Below, piece by piece: positions 4,844-12,956 of a DNA stretch of 15,649 nucleotides (the first letter of the stretch is position 1; each line of letters opens with the position of its first letter). Made by a program: the position numbers and the translations under genes. The stretch lies in assembly GCA_018644785.1 (NCBI GenBank), contig JABGPV010000111.1, positions 1 through 15,649 on the forward strand, given 5' to 3'. The notes beneath the pieces were generated by a model. It ran no database searches. It was not told where the DNA came from and saw only the letters and a list, made by a program, of their open reading frames with translations. This DNA comes from Deltaproteobacteria bacterium. Its GTDB lineage: Bacteria > Desulfobacterota > DSM-4660 > Desulfatiglandales > Desulfatiglandaceae.

Positions 4844-7690
4844 TCATGGTAGCATCTTCCGAATATCCTCCGGCCTTACGGGTATTTCCTCAAGATCCAC
4901 CCCAACCGCATCCCTGATGGCGTTAAGCACCGCCGGTGCAATGGGTACAACGGGCAATTCACCGATTCCCTTGGCGCCCATGGGTCCCAAAGGATCCGGC
5001 ACTTCCACGATAATGGTTTCAATGGGGGGCGTATCCGTGGTGCGCGGCATGTGATAGCGGTCAAAGTTATCATTTTGAATGACACCCTCCGCCAGGTTGA
5101 TCCGCTCCTTGAAACACCAGCCCAGACCCATGGCCACGCCCCCCTGCACCTGCCCCACGATCCCGGATGGGTTGATGGCCCTGCCCACGTCCTGGGCCAA
5201 AGCCACCTTTAAGACGCGAACACGCCCGGTTTTCTCGTTGACCGCCACCGCCACTGCCGCAGCCACATAACCCAGTGACGGCACCATGCGCTGGTCAGGC
5301 CCGACTTTCGTGACGATTTCAGGGGGAAACATGTTTTTCACCGGCGGCGTATAGATCTCGTGAACGGTGGGCAACTGACCCGACCTCACACATTTTTGCG
5401 CCAGATTCTCAAGAGAAATGAACACCCCGTTATTCTCCCCTACCCCGTCGGGTTTTAATTCCAGAGCACCCAAAGGTTTTTGGAGAACCCGGGCCGCCGA
5501 TTGGAATAGTTGTTTCTTGAACTTCACCGCGGCCCGCAAGATGGCGCCGCCCGTTAGAAATACCTGCTGACTGGCGCTGGTGAGCATGCGTGACGTGGTA
5601 TGATCCGTGGATCCGGGGATAATCTGAATACGGGGCACCAGCAAATCCAGCGCCTGGGGAAAATCCAGCGCCTGGGCCGTGATCCGGCTCAAGGCATCCT
5701 CCAGGCCCTGGCCCAGTTCGCATCCCCCGGTAACCACTTCAATCATCCCGTCATCACTCAGGCGAAGGGTCACATCCGTGCTCCCCTCGGGAATCATGGT
5801 GGGGGTGCTGCTGTTTTTATACCCGGCTGAAAGACCGACCCCCAGCTTTTCCCCGCTTGAAACCGGCACGTTGGTTCTCATGGCTTTGATCACCGGCAAA
5901 AGGGATTCCAGGCAGGCTTTGATCCCCACGTCAGGTCCCATAACCTGTCCCCACTGAGACACCTTCCCCGCTTCCAGGGTATTTTTCATGCGCATGGCCA
6001 TGGGATCCAATCCCAGTCGGCGGGCCAGCCGGTCCATCTGACATTCCATGGCCAGGCACACCTGTGGAACCCCGAAACCGCGCATGGCACCCGATGTGGG
6101 GTTGTTGGTATAGGCAGCGGTGACCTTTGTGTCCACATGGTTTACCTCATAGGGTCCGGTGGCAAAAACAACGGCGTTTTCCACCACCGCCAGGGTGGCC
6201 GAATGATAGGCGCCGGCATCCGCAGTTCCGCGTACCACACAATGGGTGAGCCTGCCCGTCCCATCGGCACCGGTTTCATAGTCCAGAACAAAGGGGTGCC
6301 GGTGGCTGTGAACCCGCATGGATTCTTCTCGGGTCAACCCCAGACGCACGGGTCTTCCCGTCAAACGGGTTCCCAGAGCACAAAGGTGCTGGATGGTTAG
6401 ATCACCACGCCCGCCGAAAGCCCCGCCGGCTGGAAACGTCCTGAGCCGGACCCGGTCCCTTTTCAGATCACAGATGGCGGCAATCTGGTTCCGATAGCTG
6501 ATGGGCGCCTGGCTGGCCGTGACCACCACCAGGGTCTTATCCGGGTCCAAATAGGTGAGGCAGGCTTCCGGTTCCATGAATGCCGGGTCCACCATGGGGG
6601 TTCGGTACCGTCCCTTGATCACCACTTCCGCCATTTCCCGTCCCTTCTCAATATCCCCCTTCCGGCAGGTCAAATGGTGGGCCATATTGCCTTTGGCCGT
6701 TAATCGAGGGGCATCGGGTGCAAGGGATATCATGGGGTCAAACACCCCGCTTAAGGGTTCATACTCAACGTTTAAGCGGTTTGCTCCCTCCTCTGCGGCT
6801 TCCGGCGTTTCCGCCAGCACCAGCGCGACGGCATCCGCCACGGAACGGACTTCAGTTTTCACCAGCACCGGCTGATCGGAAAAGATCACACCGAATGTTT
6901 TCCCCCTGGGCAAATCCCCATGGGTGATGACACGGGATACTCCGGTCACTTTTTCAGCGGGGGTCTTGTCAATTGCCCGAATCCGGGCCCTCGGAAAACG
7001 ACTCCAGACCACTTGGGCCCACAGTTGGTCCGGCATATGAAGATCCCGGGTGTAAAGCAGCGCTCCTGTTACTTTCTTTTCTGATGCCTGGCTCACGCCC
7101 GCAAAACTGTAGCTGGGTTGTTTCAGCAGGCGCCGTTTGAATTGAGGGTCCGCCGCGGCCCGTACCGATTCAATAATCTTCTGGTATCCGGTGCAGCGGC
7201 AGAGGTTTCCATGAAGCCCCCTCCGAATCTCCTTTTCCGTGGGATCCGGGTTGTCTCTCAGAAGGCAACCGGCGCTCAACACAAACCCGGGGGCGCAGTA
7301 ACCGCATTGGAACACCCCCAGCTCAGAAAAGGTTCTCTGTACCCGCTGTATGGCTTCCGAACCTTTCCCGGATCGCTCAACTCCCTCGATGGTGATGACG
7401 TTCATCCCCTCCAGATGCCGGGGGTTCACCACACAGGACCGCATGGGCGAATTGTTGATAAGGACCGTACAGGCACCGCAAACCCCCACCCCACACCCGT
7501 ACTTGCTGCCGTGAAGTCCCAGATCCCGCCGGAGAAATTCCAGAAGGCTTATTTCGCGGATATCCTGAAAGCCGGCATCACGCCCGTTTACTGTAAAAAG
7601 AATCGTGGCCGACGGACGGCAATGAATCGGCATTCGGTCGCTTGAAAGGCCCATGCGTTTCAAGAACTGTTTCTGTTTGAGTAAAGGCAT
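4844..7690 (-). CDS. Molybdenum hydroxylase, xanthine dehydrogenase/aldehyde oxidoreductase family (fused 2[2Fe-2S] and Mo domains)
   Basis: This 948-residue protein carries both iron-sulfur domains and the molybdopterin domain in one chain. The plant-ferredoxin-type cluster has C66-x4-C71-x2-C74-x11-C86. The second cluster has C129-x2-C132 (QCGYC) and C164-x-C166 (CRCTGY). The molybdopterin domain starts near residue 200, with no FAD-binding domain between, and includes AGGAFGGRGD, SGAMRGFGVPQ, GGCELGQG and the active-site motif GAKGIGE with catalytic E911. This is the architecture of the Desulfovibrio aldehyde oxidoreductase (about 907 residues) and of the fused selenium-dependent xanthine dehydrogenases. 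Substrate cannot be decided from sequence; the nearby ade gene favours a purine. Lacking FAD, it probably passes electrons to a ferredoxin- or flavodoxin-like acceptor rather than NAD. The start at 7690 has only a weak GAGCGGA site, and a later methionine is possible. Standalone gene, convergent with the AT-rich patch. Confidence 0.88.
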   Translation of the reverse strand: MPLLKQKQFLKRMGLSSDRMPIHCRPSATILFTVNGRDAGFQDIREISLLEFLRRDLGLHGSKYGCGVGVCGACTVLINNSPMRSCVVNPRHLEGMNVITIEGVERSGKGSEAIQRVQRTFSELGVFQCGYCAPGFVLSAGCLLRDNPDPTEKEIRRGLHGNLCRCTGYQKIIESVRAAADPQFKRRLLKQPSYSFAGVSQASEKKVTGALLYTRDLHMPDQLWAQVVWSRFPRARIRAIDKTPAEKVTGVSRVITHGDLPRGKTFGVIFSDQPVLVKTEVRSVADAVALVLAETPEAAEEGANRLNVEYEPLSGVFDPMISLAPDAPRLTAKGNMAHHLTCRKGDIEKGREMAEVVIKGRYRTPMVDPAFMEPEACLTYLDPDKTLVVVTASQAPISYRNQIAAICDLKRDRVRLRTFPAGGAFGGRGDLTIQHLCALGTRLTGRPVRLGLTREESMRVHSHRHPFVLDYETGADGTGRLTHCVVRGTADAGAYHSATLAVVENAVVFATGPYEVNHVDTKVTAAYTNNPTSGAMRGFGVPQVCLAMECQMDRLARRLGLDPMAMRMKNTLEAGKVSQWGQVMGPDVGIKACLESLLPVIKAMRTNVPVSSGEKLGVGLSAGYKNSSTPTMIPEGSTDVTLRLSDDGMIEVVTGGCELGQGLEDALSRITAQALDFPQALDLLVPRIQIIPGSTDHTTSRMLTSASQQVFLTGGAILRAAVKFKKQLFQSAARVLQKPLGALELKPDGVGENNGVFISLENLAQKCVRSGQLPTVHEIYTPPVKNMFPPEIVTKVGPDQRMVPSLGYVAAAVAVAVNEKTGRVRVLKVALAQDVGRAINPSGIVGQVQGGVAMGLGWCFKERINLAEGVIQNDNFDRYHMPRTTDTPPIETIIVEVPDPLGPMGAKGIGELPVVPIAPAVLNAIRDAVGVDLEEIPVRPEDIRKMLP

Positions 7691-7807
7691 TCTGTTATCC
7701 GCTCACGGGTTATGGATCTTTAACCATTTTAGAACAATGGCCCTTGCGGGTCAAGCGTATGTGGGTTAGGATAAACGCTCATAAAGCCCATCTGAAAGGC
7801 ACGTGCA
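7691..7807. promoter_or_regulatory. Divergent intergenic region between the molybdenum hydroxylase and hydrolase genes
   Basis: This 117-base gap must hold the upstream signals of both divergent genes. On the minus strand, directly before the hydroxylase start, GTGAGCGGATAACA (7706-7693) matches 14 consecutive bases of the E. coli lac operator. The match also supplies the only ribosome-site-like sequence (GAGCGGA), so it may be chance. A weak inverted repeat, CCATT-N7-AATGG, lies at 7724-7740. No convincing -35/-10 pair was found. Confidence 0.35.
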
Positions 7808-8407
7808 TTGGATCGATACCGTTGTTTTGCCGAACTCCAGCAATATGAAACCTTTGGCGAGGATTACCGCATCGACTTGAAAAAAGGAGCCTCTTCCATT
7901 GCCATTATGGCCCCTCACGGCGGTGGCATAGAATTTGGTACAGACGCCATTGCGCAATCCATCGCCGATCCGGACCACACTTTTTGGGCTTTTAAAGGCA
8001 TCAAGAAAACCGGAAACAGAAACCTGCACATTACCAGCGCCCGCTTCGATGCACAGGAAGCGCTTGAGATCGCCTATGCTGCTCAAACGGTCATCACCCT
8101 GCACGGCTGCCACGGGGATAAGCCGCTGGTTTATGTGGGTGGAAGAGACATGCCGCTTAAAGCCCTGTTGCGCCGTGCGCTTCTGAATGCCGGTTTTAAT
8201 GCCCGGATCAGCCGGAAGGCCGGTTTAAAGGGCGAAAGTCCCTTGAACCTGTGCAACAGATGCCGAACGGGCAACGGCGTACAACTGGAAATTACAACGG
8301 GATTGAGAAAAAGAATGTTTACCCCGACCCGGCATCCGGGTATAAGGAAAGAGACGGAGGACTTCCTCCGTTTTACCAGAACCATCAGAACTGCTTTGAT
8401 ATCCTGA
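7808..8407 (+). CDS. Poly-gamma-glutamate hydrolase-like zinc protein (phage PghP/YjqB family)
   Basis: This 199-residue protein resembles the family of zinc-dependent poly-gamma-glutamate hydrolases known from Bacillus phages and of bacterial YjqB-like proteins. Visible motifs are APHGGGIEFGTDAIA at residues 35-49, with likely metal ligands H37 and E42, LHGCHGD at 98-104 with H99 and H102, and VQLEIT around E161, a plausible catalytic glutamate. The start is TTG: an in-frame TGA at 7793-7795 leaves no room for an upstream start, the next in-frame methionine (residue 34) would delete part of the fold, and GAAAGG at 7794-7799 gives an 8-base spacing. There is no signal peptide. Its substrate in a host not known to make poly-gamma-glutamate is unclear; cleaving gamma-glutamyl chains is a family inference. 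The kinase ORF begins 40 bases downstream, so the genes may be cotranscribed. Confidence 0.75.
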   Translation: MDRYRCFAELQQYETFGEDYRIDLKKGASSIAIMAPHGGGIEFGTDAIAQSIADPDHTFWAFKGIKKTGNRNLHITSARFDAQEALEIAYAAQTVITLHGCHGDKPLVYVGGRDMPLKALLRRALLNAGFNARISRKAGLKGESPLNLCNRCRTGNGVQLEITTGLRKRMFTPTRHPGIRKETEDFLRFTRTIRTALIS

Positions 8408-8447
8408 AAGTGAATACGCCCTCGCTATTTATACCAGGAAAACGAAG

Positions 8448-9038
8448 ATGAAAAGACGGCTCCTGTTTCACCTCTTTATCCTCAGCTTGTTTGTGTGTGT
8501 CCTGCTGGCCGGGTCAATTCTGTACTTCACCATGAAAGATTATGCCCTTAAAACAGCCCACAAGGATGCACAGCGGATCACTGATATGGTTGCGGAAAAT
8601 ATTTCGGGAGGGATCACGGAGCATCAGCGGGTGGTTCGCCTGCTGGCCGCCAATGAGTCCATTCTGAGGGCCATCCGCAATCCGGATTCCCAGTCCCTTA
8701 AGAGGGCCAACCGGGTGTTGGAGTTTTTCCGAAAAACCTTTGACGCGAACGTCTGCTACCTCATGGACCGCCGGGGCATTACCCTTGCCTCATCCAACTG
8801 GAATTCTCCCAAAAGTTTCGTGAATAAGAATTACAGTTTCCGGCCCTATTTCAAAGAAGCCATTGGGGGTCAACCTTCTCTCTATATGGCATTGGGGGTA
8901 ACCAGCAACAAACGGGGCATCTATTACAGCTACCCCGTAGCCGGGAATGAAGAGCAAACCCCTTTGGGGGTTGTGGTTATCAAGGATACGGTGCAGGAGC
9001 TTGAAAAAGCGGTCTCCCAGGGTAAACAGGCCATATGA
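8448..9038 (+). CDS. Hybrid sensor kinase, N-terminal fragment: TM1 and first part of periplasmic dCache domain
   Basis: AGGA at 8436-8439 precedes the ATG. Residues 4-27 form a transmembrane helix. The rest is a periplasmic ligand-binding domain of the DctB/dCache type: ITLASSNWNSPKSFVNKNYS is followed by FRPYFKEAIGGQPSLYMALG and then VTSNKRGIYYSYPV, all typical of C4-dicarboxylate-type sensors. The ORF ends in the middle of that domain, just after PLGVVVIKDTVQELEKAV, at a TGA (9036-9038) that overlaps the ATG of the next ORF (ATGA at 9035-9038). The missing second half of the domain and the second transmembrane helix are in the next ORF. This fragment has no transmitter, so it is not functional alone as a kinase. 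It is the upstream half of a frame-broken gene, or possibly of a translationally coupled pair. Confidence 0.78.
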   Translation: MKRRLLFHLFILSLFVCVLLAGSILYFTMKDYALKTAHKDAQRITDMVAENISGGITEHQRVVRLLAANESILRAIRNPDSQSLKRANRVLEFFRKTFDANVCYLMDRRGITLASSNWNSPKSFVNKNYSFRPYFKEAIGGQPSLYMALGVTSNKRGIYYSYPVAGNEEQTPLGVVVIKDTVQELEKAVSQGKQAI

Positions 9039-11755
9039 TACTCACAGGACCTTATGGGGTTATTTTTGTCACCGATCGTGTTAAATGGCGCTTTCACCTC
9101 TTGTGGCAGGCTGGGCCTGGAGCCCTTTCGGCCATCTCCCGAACCGGCCAGTTCGGAAAGGGCCCCTGGAACTGGACCGGCCTCAGACAGACGAAAAACC
9201 ATCAGGTCGTCAGCAAATCGGGAGAGATCTACCACATCCATTCGGCACCCATCGAGCAGATGCCCGGATGGCACCTCTATTACCTTCATGATGTTAAGGA
9301 AATCCTGGGATCAATTTCCCTGCCGTTAATGAAGGATGCCCTATACGGCACAATTCTGTTTTTTCTGCTCACAGGGCTCTTCGTTTTTTTGTCGTCACGC
9401 CTGAAAAAGCTGGAAATGACCACCCGCAAAGCAGCGCACCTGGAAACAACGCTGCAGAAAGCCTACCTGGAAAGCCTGGTGGAAAACATGCCGGAAGCGG
9501 TCGCGCTTTTTGATCAGTCCGGCACAATCGAACGGATCAACCGGGGTTTTACTGAAATTTTCGGTTACCGGGACAACGAAGCCCTTGGGCGGAACATCAG
9601 CGAACTGCTTGCGCCGCCGGACCTCCTGAAAGAAGCCCAGGATATTCGACAGCGTACTTTCGGGGGGGAGAGTATCAAACTGGAAACCATCCGGAAAGGA
9701 AAGGACGGGGAACGCCTCAACGTTTCGCTTCGCTCCACACCCATCACCACCGAGGATGAAATCCTGGGATATCTAGCAATATACCGGGACATCACGGATC
9801 GAAAAAAGCGGGAAAACGCTCTTCGAGTTTCTGAAGAGCGGCTTAAGACCATTTTTGGAACCGTCCAGGCCGGCATTGTCGTGATTGACGCTGAAACCCA
9901 CATCATCACTGAAGCGAATTCCGCAGCCCTGGCAATGATCGGGCTGCCGAAGGAGGCTATTGTGGGAAAGATGTGCCACACCCATATCTGTCCTGACGAA
10001 ATAGGTCAATGCCCCATTACGGATCTGGGTCAATCCGTTGACAATTCTGAAAGGGTTTTGTTGAATGGCGATGGACAGGGAATTCCCATTCTCAAAACCG
10101 CAAAACCATTCACCGCCAGTGGCAGGCCCTATCTTCTTGAGAGTTTCGTAGACATTTCCGCTCTGGTGCAGGCACGCATGGAGGCCCAGGCCGCCAGCCA
10201 GGCCAAGAGTGAATTTCTGGCCAATATGAGCCACGAAATCCGCACCCCCATGAACGGCATTATCGGTATGACGGAACTGGCGCAGCAAACGAGCCTTACC
10301 GGTGAACAAAAGGAATTCCTGACAGCGGTCAAGGTGTCAGCCGACGCACTCCTCACCATTATCAACGATATCCTCGATTTTTCAAAGGTGGAAGCGGGTA
10401 AGCTGGAGCTGGAAACCATAGACTTTGATCTTCGTACCACCCTGGAAAATGCCATGGACCCCCTGGCGGCAAAAGCCCATGAAAAGGGTCTTGAACTGAT
10501 CTGCCGCATCAAACCCGATGTCCCCACCCTCCTGAAAGGGGATCCGGTGCGGCTTCGACAGATCGTGGTCAACCTGGCCGGTAACGCCATCAAGTTTACG
10601 GAAACAGGCGAAGTGGTGATTGGCGTAGCCCTGGAAGTGGAAACAGACCAAAGCGTCACACTGCATTTCTCCGTTTCCGATACGGGCATCGGCATCGCAC
10701 CGGAAAAAGTGTCCACCATTTTTGAAAGCTTCCACCAGGCGGATGGATCCGTCACCCGCCAGTACGGGGGAACCGGGCTGGGTCTGGCCATCAGCAAACA
10801 ACTGGCCGAATTGATGAATGGCCGGATTTGGGTGGACAGCAAAGAAGGGAAAGGGAGTACCTTTAAATTTTCAGCTCGGTTCATGCTGGGCGATCCGACA
10901 TCGGCCCCTGCCCTGCCGGCGGAAATTTCCAGCCTTGAAGGCCTTCCACTGTTGATTGTGGACGACAATCAAATGAACCGCATGGTTTTCATGGAAATGG
11001 CCACTGCCTGGGGCATGAAGCCCACAGCCGTGGCCGGGGGAAACGAAGCGATCGAGGAACTGAAAAATGCGATTGCGGCTGGAAACCCGTATCGCTTCCT
11101 GTTGCTGGATTTCCATATGCCGGAATTGGACGGATACGAAACCGTCAAGAAGATCAGAGCTCATGGTGCAGCCGAAAGCCTCAGCATTATTCTGCTCACA
11201 TCAGCCGGGCGACGGGGAGACGCCGCCAAATGCAACGATATGGGTATTGCCGCCTATCTCCTCAAACCCGTGAAACAGGCCGATCTGCTGGATGCCTTCC
11301 GCCTTTCCCTTGGACACAGCAAAAAAGAAGGCCCGCTCATCACCCGCTACACGGTTGAAGAGGTCCGCCGTAAACTACGCATCCTGTTGGTTGAGGACAA
11401 TGTGGTTAACCAGAAACTGGCCACCAAAATTCTGGAAAAAAGAGGTCACCGGGTGGTGGTGGCCGAAAACGGCCGCGACGCCCTTGAAACGCTTTCGAAG
11501 GAAAACTTCCATGTGGTCCCGATGGATGTGCAGATGCCCGTGATGGACGGGTATACAGCCACCCGCAAGATCCGAAAACGGGAAGAAAAATTCGGAACTT
11601 CCCAAAAACACATCCCCATCATCGCCATGACGGCGCATGCCATGAAAGGGGACCGGGAGAAATGCCTGGCCGCGGGTATGGATGATTACATCACCAAGCC
11701 CATCAACCCCAATACCCTGTTTCCGGTCATTGAACGCTGGTCGGCGGGAGATTAG
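9035..11755 (+). CDS. Hybrid sensor histidine kinase, C-terminal part: dCache end, TM2, PAS-PAS-HisKA-HATPase-REC-REC
   Basis: Residues 1-95 complete the periplasmic domain (GPYGVIFVTDRVKWRFHLL). TM2 is at about 105-127. PAS1 spans about 146-262 and PAS2 about 266-385; PAS2 has a C-x3-H-x-C-type loop (CHTHICPDEIGQCPITDLGQ). HisKA has the phosphorylated H400 in NMSHEIRTP. The ATPase domain has N513/N517, D549 (DTGIGI) and GGTGLGL near 580. Receiver 1 has phospho-acceptor D692 (LLLDFHMP) and lysine in LLKPV; receiver 2 has D831 (PMDVQMP) and lysine in ITKPI. No HPt domain follows, so phosphorelay would need a separate HPt protein, or the receivers act within the kinase. The signal-binding region is split from the previous ORF by one base (see findings). 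The gene converges on a REC-GGDEF gene whose stop is 25 bases away. Confidence 0.85.
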   Translation: MILTGPYGVIFVTDRVKWRFHLLWQAGPGALSAISRTGQFGKGPWNWTGLRQTKNHQVVSKSGEIYHIHSAPIEQMPGWHLYYLHDVKEILGSISLPLMKDALYGTILFFLLTGLFVFLSSRLKKLEMTTRKAAHLETTLQKAYLESLVENMPEAVALFDQSGTIERINRGFTEIFGYRDNEALGRNISELLAPPDLLKEAQDIRQRTFGGESIKLETIRKGKDGERLNVSLRSTPITTEDEILGYLAIYRDITDRKKRENALRVSEERLKTIFGTVQAGIVVIDAETHIITEANSAALAMIGLPKEAIVGKMCHTHICPDEIGQCPITDLGQSVDNSERVLLNGDGQGIPILKTAKPFTASGRPYLLESFVDISALVQARMEAQAASQAKSEFLANMSHEIRTPMNGIIGMTELAQQTSLTGEQKEFLTAVKVSADALLTIINDILDFSKVEAGKLELETIDFDLRTTLENAMDPLAAKAHEKGLELICRIKPDVPTLLKGDPVRLRQIVVNLAGNAIKFTETGEVVIGVALEVETDQSVTLHFSVSDTGIGIAPEKVSTIFESFHQADGSVTRQYGGTGLGLAISKQLAELMNGRIWVDSKEGKGSTFKFSARFMLGDPTSAPALPAEISSLEGLPLLIVDDNQMNRMVFMEMATAWGMKPTAVAGGNEAIEELKNAIAAGNPYRFLLLDFHMPELDGYETVKKIRAHGAAESLSIILLTSAGRRGDAAKCNDMGIAAYLLKPVKQADLLDAFRLSLGHSKKEGPLITRYTVEEVRRKLRILLVEDNVVNQKLATKILEKRGHRVVVAENGRDALETLSKENFHVVPMDVQMPVMDGYTATRKIRKREEKFGTSQKHIPIIAMTAHAMKGDREKCLAAGMDDYITKPINPNTLFPVIERWSAGD

Positions 11756-11779
11756 CAATTGCTTTCCCTACCCGGCGAC

Positions 11780-12715
11780 TCAACCAGCACCCAGGGCCTT
11801 CACCCGGTTGCGTCCTGCCTCTTTGGCCCGATTTAAGGCCTCATCCGCCCGGTCGATCAGCTTTCGGTTGGAATCTTTAACACCGGTTCTGTTCTGGGTG
11901 ACGCCGATGCTGATGGTAATTTGAATGGGCCCGGTCCGCCATTGCACCTGGTTTTCCGCCACCATCCGGCGCAGTCTTTCACAGACAACCTTTGCTCCTT
12001 CGAGAGCGGTTTCCGGAAGGATCACCGCAAATTCCTCACCCCCGTACCGGCAGGGCAGATCAGTCTGTCGTGACCATTCCCTGATAATTCTGCCCATATC
12101 CGCCAGAACGAGATCACCCGCCGTGTGACCCAGCTTGTCATTAACGCGCCTGAACAAATCCAGATCCATCATACAGAGGGAAAGGTCTTTGCCGTGACGT
12201 TCGGCCCGCGCCCGTTCCCGCTCCAGGGCTTCCATGAAGTACCGACGATTGTAAAGGCCGGTCAACTCATCCAGCGTGGCCATCTCGGAAGTCTTCCTCC
12301 GGGCCGTACGGAGCTCTCTTTTGAGCTTTTCCCTCTCCATTACATTCCGAAAGCATCTGATAATAGTTTCCCTGTCAAAACAGGCTTTGGTCAGATAATC
12401 ACCGGCCCCCTCCTGGATCAGGCGGGAGGCGACCATTTCATCCCCTTGACCGGTCAATATCACAAAGGGAATATCTTTCTTGTCCGCTTTTAGGGCCTTT
12501 AAGAAATCAAACCCGTCGCCACCGGGCAGCAGATAGTCCAGCAACACCAGATCCGGCGATATTTCGTCTACCAGGCGCAAACCGTCTTTCAGAGTTTCAG
12601 CGCGGCTCAGCTGGATACCGTCGATGTTGTCCAATACCGATTGAATGTCAGAAAAATCCTCATCGGAATCTTCAATGGAGAGGATATGCAATTTCTGTTC
12701 GATGTTCAAAATCAT
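11780..12715 (-). CDS. Response regulator diguanylate cyclase (REC-GGDEF)
   Basis: With the start at 12715 the protein has 311 residues. The receiver domain (about 8-125) has acidic residues E15-D16, phospho-acceptor D60 (LVLLDYLLP) and the lysine of YLTKA. A short coiled linker leads to a GGDEF domain (about 155-308) with TLDELTGLYNRRYF, the active-site signature GGEEF at 225-229, and the inhibitory I-site RQTD at 216-219, placed exactly 5 residues before it. It is therefore predicted to make cyclic di-GMP under phosphorylation control, with product inhibition. An ATG at 12763 in the same frame would add 16 residues without a ribosome site; 12715 gives the usual 7-residue lead into the receiver, though its own ribosome site (GGTGG) lies too close to be ideal. 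It converges with the hybrid kinase, so partnership is suggested by position only. Confidence 0.88.
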   Translation of the reverse strand: MILNIEQKLHILSIEDSDEDFSDIQSVLDNIDGIQLSRAETLKDGLRLVDEISPDLVLLDYLLPGGDGFDFLKALKADKKDIPFVILTGQGDEMVASRLIQEGAGDYLTKACFDRETIIRCFRNVMEREKLKRELRTARRKTSEMATLDELTGLYNRRYFMEALERERARAERHGKDLSLCMMDLDLFRRVNDKLGHTAGDLVLADMGRIIREWSRQTDLPCRYGGEEFAVILPETALEGAKVVCERLRRMVAENQVQWRTGPIQITISIGVTQNRTGVKDSNRKLIDRADEALNRAKEAGRNRVKALGAG

Positions 12716-12956
12716 ACCACCGCATCCATAGGGTTTTGTTTTGTAGCGCCCAATGCTTTCCATTAAAACATAATGACAATTCCATGTAAATGCACTACCG
12801 AATAAAAATATAAATCATACCGGATAAATCCGCTGCTTTTCAAATATTGACAAATCCGCCAGGATATGAGAATCAAAACGCTGATTTGATGCCTTGGCAA
12901 GCATGGCATAAATAACGCTCCATCCATTCTGGAGCAACGAGTGAAGGAGTTGATAC
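12716..12956. promoter_or_regulatory. Divergent intergenic region before the crotonase operon
   Basis: An AT-rich segment with no gene. A perfect TTGACA is at 12847-12852 on the plus strand but lacks a good -10 partner (AATCAA at 18 bases spacing is only 3 of 6). ATGCC-N11-GGCAT lies at 12889-12909. A perfect 6-bp hairpin, GCTCCA-N7-TGGAGC, lies at 12917-12935, nine bases before the AAGGAG ribosome site of the crotonase gene. It could be an operator or an mRNA structure affecting initiation. Confidence 0.3.

Noticed and set aside
7118..7645. Long plus-strand ORF of 175 codons opposite the hydroxylase gene
   Set aside because: It is antisense to the conserved iron-sulfur domain coding region and its translation has no protein-like features; a shadow of codon bias.
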